Source: Chlamydiia bacterium
GTDB taxonomy: Bacteria; Chlamydiota; Chlamydiia; Chlamydiales; FEN-1388
DNA length: 9,510 bases
Assembly: GCA_023269335.1 (NCBI GenBank)
Contig: JAHFTM010000011.1
Span: 6,339-15,848, forward strand
Direction of reading: 5' to 3'
Below are positions 6,624-9,510 of this stretch, piece after piece (position 1 is the first letter of the stretch; every line of letters begins with the position of its first letter). Under the pieces are notes generated by a model, which ran no database searches, was not told where the DNA came from, and saw only the letters and a program-made list of their open reading frames with translations. The position numbers were made by a program, and so were the translations under genes.

Positions 6624-6664
6624 TGCGACAATAAAAATGTCTTGACTACTACTTGCGACTATTA
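6624..6664 (+). repeat. Two direct repeats 30 bp apart at a promoter
   Basis: TGCGACAATAA (6624-6634) and TGCGACTATTA (6654-6664) match at nine of eleven positions and start exactly 30 bp apart, close to three helical turns. The second copy overlaps the -35 of the promoter at 6653-6681. A regulator binding both sites on one face of the DNA is a possible reading. Confidence 0.35.
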
Positions 6665-6681
6665 GAAGATTTGGCTCTAAT
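6653..6681 (+). promoter_or_regulatory. Candidate sigma-70 promoter of the 159-residue protein gene
   Basis: TTGCGA (6653-6658, four of six) and TCTAAT (6676-6681, five of six) are separated by exactly 17 bp. Predicted transcription would start near 6688, leaving a leader of about 12 nt that holds the strong AGAGGAG Shine-Dalgarno (6690-6694 region) before the ATG at 6701. Confidence 0.5.
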
Positions 6682-6700
6682 TTTTTCAAGAGGAGTTATT

Positions 6701-7180
6701 ATGTCAGCTGATCTAGTAAGTGTGAATATAAATTTCAATACTGCTCAATATTCTGATTCTACCGAGATACAAGTGACGATAGTGGCTGCAAAAAATGAGA
6801 GCGTCAATGTGGAAGCAAAAGCTGAAAAGCAAGTGCGTGTACTTGTTCCAACCGAAGACGAACCATGGGCAAAGATTGCGCTCTGGCAGTATCAAAAAGT
6901 TGCTTTAGTTGTTTTTAGAGCAACATTTTTGAAGTCATTTTTAGAGAAGACTAGTAAAAAATTTACTGAAAATACATGGAAAAAGATACAAGATCTATCG
7001 ATAGGCGAAATGCAAACATTTGGTGATATAGAAAGAGCGGCTTTGATAATTATTAATGCAAGCGATAAGTCAATAGAAGCTAAAGAAGAAACCCATAAAA
7101 ATATGAAAAAGTTTTTTAAGGTTTATGCAGAAGATGGGTATACAAGGTTAATGGAGGTTATGCGTTCATTTAAAAGATAG
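6701..7180 (+). CDS. Orphan 159-residue protein, unknown function
   Basis: No family is recognised. The first about 50 residues alternate polar and hydrophobic residues (VSVNINFNT, TEIQVTIVA, VNVEAKAEKQVRVLVP) and look like three or four beta strands. The remainder is mainly helical: about 55-85 (W56, W62, hydrophobic), 86-115, then a Lys-rich tail (128-159). No signal peptide or membrane segment is clear, although residues 66-76 are hydrophobic. The ATG at 6701 is chosen because AGAGGAG ends six or seven bases upstream; a TTG at 6653 would extend it by 16 residues through the predicted promoter and is unlikely. It has its own promoter and ends 2 bp from the convergent ABC-F gene. Confidence 0.8.
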   Translation: MSADLVSVNINFNTAQYSDSTEIQVTIVAAKNESVNVEAKAEKQVRVLVPTEDEPWAKIALWQYQKVALVVFRATFLKSFLEKTSKKFTENTWKKIQDLSIGEMQTFGDIERAALIIINASDKSIEAKEETHKNMKKFFKVYAEDGYTRLMEVMRSFKR

Positions 7181-7182
7181 AA

Positions 7183-8985
7183 TTACTTTTCTAGCTCAAG
7201 CTGCTGCCAGCGTTCGAATAGGGCGTCGTATCTTTTTTGCGCCTCGCCCAATTGTCTATAAAGCTTTAGCGATTTTTGAGCATCGAAAGCAATTTCAGGG
7301 CTTTGAAGTTCGTTCTGTAAATGAGCAATGGTTGCCTCTGCTTTTGAGATAGATTCATCCATAGACTCAAGTTCTTTTTGTTCTTTGTAAGAGAGCTTTT
7401 TTGTAGTGGACTTTTTATCTTGCACGCGCTCCACAGTTTCTTTCAGAGGCTCTTTATTCTGAAGTTTCTGGTTTTTGGCCTGTTGATTTTGTCCCTCTTG
7501 CCACTGCTTTAAATCAGCAAAAAGCTGCTGTTCCACACCTTCGCCAAGGCCCAGAATCTGCGTGCAGATTCTGTCCATGAGGCAGCGGTCATGAGAAATC
7601 AAGACAACGGCGCCGGCAAATTCATTTAAACTCTCTTCGATCACTTCAAGCGTTGGAATATCTAAATCATTTGTAGGTTCGTCTAAAAAGAGGATGTCTG
7701 CTGGCTTGAGCATAAGCCTGGCAATCAAAATTCGCGCTCGCTCGCCACCTGATAAACATCTTACAGGAAGTAATAAGCGGTCCGGTGAAAATAAGAATCT
7801 TCGTGCCCAGCCGTTGACATGGATATACTGACCACGATAATTGACCATCTCACCTGTTTCACAAAGAGCCTCTTTAAGGGTAATGTTAGGAGGGATATGC
7901 TCACGATGTTGGTCAAAGTAGACAAGACGCAAGTCATCGGCATATTTGATAGTACCAGCATCAGGGGGTATCATGCCGGCAAGTAGTTTTAAGAAAGTTG
8001 TTTTACCTGTTCCATTTTTCCCCATAATTCCAAGCCTTGTTCCTGGAGAAAGCGCAAGATCAATGCCTTTAAAAAGCTGTTTATCGCCAAGCGATTTTGT
8101 CAGATTTTTCGTGGTGAGCAATTTTCTTGTTTCGCGCTCTGAAGCTGAGAACTCAATCTCTACAGTCGTTGTTTTGTTTCTTTTTTGAACATCAGAAAGG
8201 GTATCGATAAGCTCATATGCTCTGTCAATGCGTGAGCGTGATTTTGTGGTGCGAGCTTTAGGTGATTTTCTGAGCCATTCAATTTCATCGCGCACGGTAG
8301 ATGAGAGACTGCGCTCTAGCTCTTTTTGAGCTTTGAGGAAAGCAGTTTTATTTTCCATGAAATCGCTCATGTTGCCTGCACTTATGAAAAGCCCTTGCGG
8401 ATAGCATCTATTCAGTTCGATAATTGTGTTTGAAACGTTTTCTAGGAAGTAGCGGTCGTGGCTAACGATGATATATCCTGTTCGTTCACGTAACAGCAGC
8501 TTTTCAAGCCACATAATGCCTTCTAGATCGAGGTGGTTTGTAGGCTCATCTAAAATAAGCAGGTCAGGATCAATCATAAGTGCACGGACAATATCGAGCC
8601 GTTTTTTCCAACCACCTGATAGGGTAGAAGCATTTTGAGAAAAATCGGTAAATTCTGCCTTTCCTAGAAGACAGCGCGCTTTAATAAGTAGTTCGAAGTT
8701 GTCATCACTTGATACTCCCTGTAAAAGGACCTCCTCACAAGAAAGATCAGGAAATTCAGGAGTCTGGCTGGCATAGCCGATTCTTAAGTTTTGCTTTCGG
8801 GTAATTGAGCCATCGTCTGCAACTTCTTGGTTGACCAAGATTTTCAGAAGTGAGGACTTCCCCGAGCCATTTGGGCCAACAAGGCCAATTCGCGCGCCAA
8901 GAGATACTGTAAACGAAATGTCCTCAAATAGGATTTGCGTGCCGTAAGATTTTGATAAAGAATGAATTCCAAGTAGTGTAGTCAT
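7183..8985 (-). CDS. uup: ABC-F family ATPase, Uup type
   Basis: A 600-residue soluble protein with two ABC ATPase domains and no membrane part; ABC-F proteins act on the ribosome, and Uup is tied to translation and to lowering precise transposon excision. Domain 1: Walker A GPNGSGKS (37-44), signature LSGGW (122-126), Walker B LLILDEPTNHLD (142-153), switch SHDR (175-178). The interdomain linker (about 210-270) has the positively charged WLRKSPKARTTKSRSR stretch (237-252) typical of Uup. Domain 2: Walker A GKNGTGKT (322-329), signature LSGGE (411-415), Walker B ILFLDEPTNDLD (431-442), SHDR (464-467). Both catalytic Glu are present. The C-terminal coiled coil (about 515-600) is the Uup DNA/ribosome-binding domain. 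Length is close to E. coli Uup (635). No strong Shine-Dalgarno precedes the ATG. Confidence 0.95.
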   Translation of the reverse strand: MTTLLGIHSLSKSYGTQILFEDISFTVSLGARIGLVGPNGSGKSSLLKILVNQEVADDGSITRKQNLRIGYASQTPEFPDLSCEEVLLQGVSSDDNFELLIKARCLLGKAEFTDFSQNASTLSGGWKKRLDIVRALMIDPDLLILDEPTNHLDLEGIMWLEKLLLRERTGYIIVSHDRYFLENVSNTIIELNRCYPQGLFISAGNMSDFMENKTAFLKAQKELERSLSSTVRDEIEWLRKSPKARTTKSRSRIDRAYELIDTLSDVQKRNKTTTVEIEFSASERETRKLLTTKNLTKSLGDKQLFKGIDLALSPGTRLGIMGKNGTGKTTFLKLLAGMIPPDAGTIKYADDLRLVYFDQHREHIPPNITLKEALCETGEMVNYRGQYIHVNGWARRFLFSPDRLLLPVRCLSGGERARILIARLMLKPADILFLDEPTNDLDIPTLEVIEESLNEFAGAVVLISHDRCLMDRICTQILGLGEGVEQQLFADLKQWQEGQNQQAKNQKLQNKEPLKETVERVQDKKSTTKKLSYKEQKELESMDESISKAEATIAHLQNELQSPEIAFDAQKSLKLYRQLGEAQKRYDALFERWQQLELEK

Positions 8986-9009
8986 GCAACAAGGATACCA
9001 CTTTTTGGT

Positions 9010-9038
9010 CTATTTTATATATCTCTTTACGAAAATAG
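9010..9038. repeat. Inverted repeat in the divergent uup/PD40 region
   Basis: CTATTTT (9010-9016) and AAAATAG (9032-9038) are perfect 7-bp inverted arms with a 15-bp spacer, centred between the divergent start codons (8985 and 9084). TATATA-like sequences for both directions lie inside it, so it could be a shared operator; AT-richness makes chance possible. Confidence 0.3.
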
Positions 9039-9083
9039 CTAAGAAAAGAATAGTACGGATTTTCTTTTTAAGGATTTTATTCT

Positions 9084-9510
9084 ATGGCACACATACACAC
9101 GAGAAATACATTTTTTCTTTTAGGGGCTCTTTTCAGCTGCCTTTTTCTATCTCCTAGCTGTTCTGCGGCTGAAATTTTTGATCCGAATGAAGAAATAAAA
9201 TCTTTGAAAAATATTCGGCAGCTTACCTTCCCTTCTATGGGGTTTGAAAAAGCAGGTGAGGCCTATTTTTCACCCGATGGGCAAAACATTGTTTTCCAGG
9301 CAGTCCCTAAAGGTCAAGAGCAGTATCAGATTTATGCTATGGATCTAGGTGACGGTGTGCCGCGCATGGTCAGCACAGGAAAGGGTTCTTGCACCTGCGC
9401 CTATTTTCGTCCTGATGGGGAAAAAATTATTTTTGCCTCTAGTCATGGTGATCCGCATCTTGAAGATCAAAATTACAGCCCTCAAACCCCTGGATACAAG
9501 CGTGAAAATG
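9084..9510 (+). CDS. Secreted PD40/TolB-like beta-propeller protein (partial, runs off the window end)
   Basis: 142 codons are present with no stop. A signal peptide is clear: basic start with R7, hydrophobic core FFLLGALFSCLFLS (10-23), cleavage likely after SCSA or SCSAA (26-29). The mature part shows WD40-like PD40 propeller strands: RQLTF (45-49), AYFSPDGQNIVFQA (60-73), QIYAMDLGDG (82-91), VSTGKGSCTCAYFRPDGEKIIFASSH (96-121). 'QLTF... EAYFSPDG... FQ... STGKG... TC.YF.PDG' matches a TolB-like periplasmic group often annotated as biopolymer transporters; some members carry a peptidase domain after the propeller, which cannot be seen here. AAGGA (9070-9074) lies nine bases before the ATG. 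It is divergent from uup. Confidence 0.85.
   Translation, partial: MAHIHTRNTFFLLGALFSCLFLSPSCSAAEIFDPNEEIKSLKNIRQLTFPSMGFEKAGEAYFSPDGQNIVFQAVPKGQEQYQIYAMDLGDGVPRMVSTGKGSCTCAYFRPDGEKIIFASSHGDPHLEDQNYSPQTPGYKREN

Noticed and set aside
7946..8188. Plus-strand open frame inside uup
   Set aside because: It lies opposite the second ABC domain and shows no coding features of its own.

Overview
The window most likely comes from a chlamydia-like bacterium (phylum Chlamydiota, one of the amoeba-associated families such as Parachlamydiaceae). The strongest pointer is a gene for CADD, the chlamydial PqqC-like di-metal oxygenase linked to para-aminobenzoate synthesis; every active-site residue falls at the same residue number as in Chlamydia trachomatis CT610. 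AT-rich intergenic DNA, small orphan proteins and a low-complexity repeat protein fit a host-associated lifestyle. The species cannot be fixed from this sequence alone.

Layout. Left edge, minus strand: the first 30 codons of a membrane protein (1-91, possibly DedA-like), just downstream of a 359-residue protein (117-1196) that carries three copies of a W/Y/I-L helical repeat separated by poly-Ser/poly-Ala linkers. A 295-bp AT-rich divergent region follows. Then come plus-strand genes: a MASE1 membrane sensor joined to a histidine-kinase core that has lost its catalytic motifs (1492-3303), a DusC-like tRNA-dihydrouridine synthase (3325-4317), a small glycine-rich membrane protein (4422-4841), CADD (4939-5628), a DUF952 protein with a possible signal peptide (5658-6119), a SnoaL-like/NTF2-fold protein (6195-6620) and an orphan 159-residue protein (6701-7180) with its own good promoter. 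A minus-strand ABC-F ATPase of the Uup type (7183-8985) converges on that last gene with 2 bp between the stop codons. A divergent region then leads to a plus-strand secreted PD40/TolB-like beta-propeller protein cut by the window end (9084-9510).

How the genes fit together. No single pathway is evident. The Dus and Uup proteins are housekeeping factors acting on tRNA and the ribosome. CADD stands apart from any folate gene in the window. The sensor gene has no response regulator beside it. The observations most worth following are the degenerate sensor kinase, the intact CADD active site, and the three-repeat protein with in-frame microsatellite linkers. No RNA gene, transposon, CRISPR array or convincing intrinsic terminator was seen.
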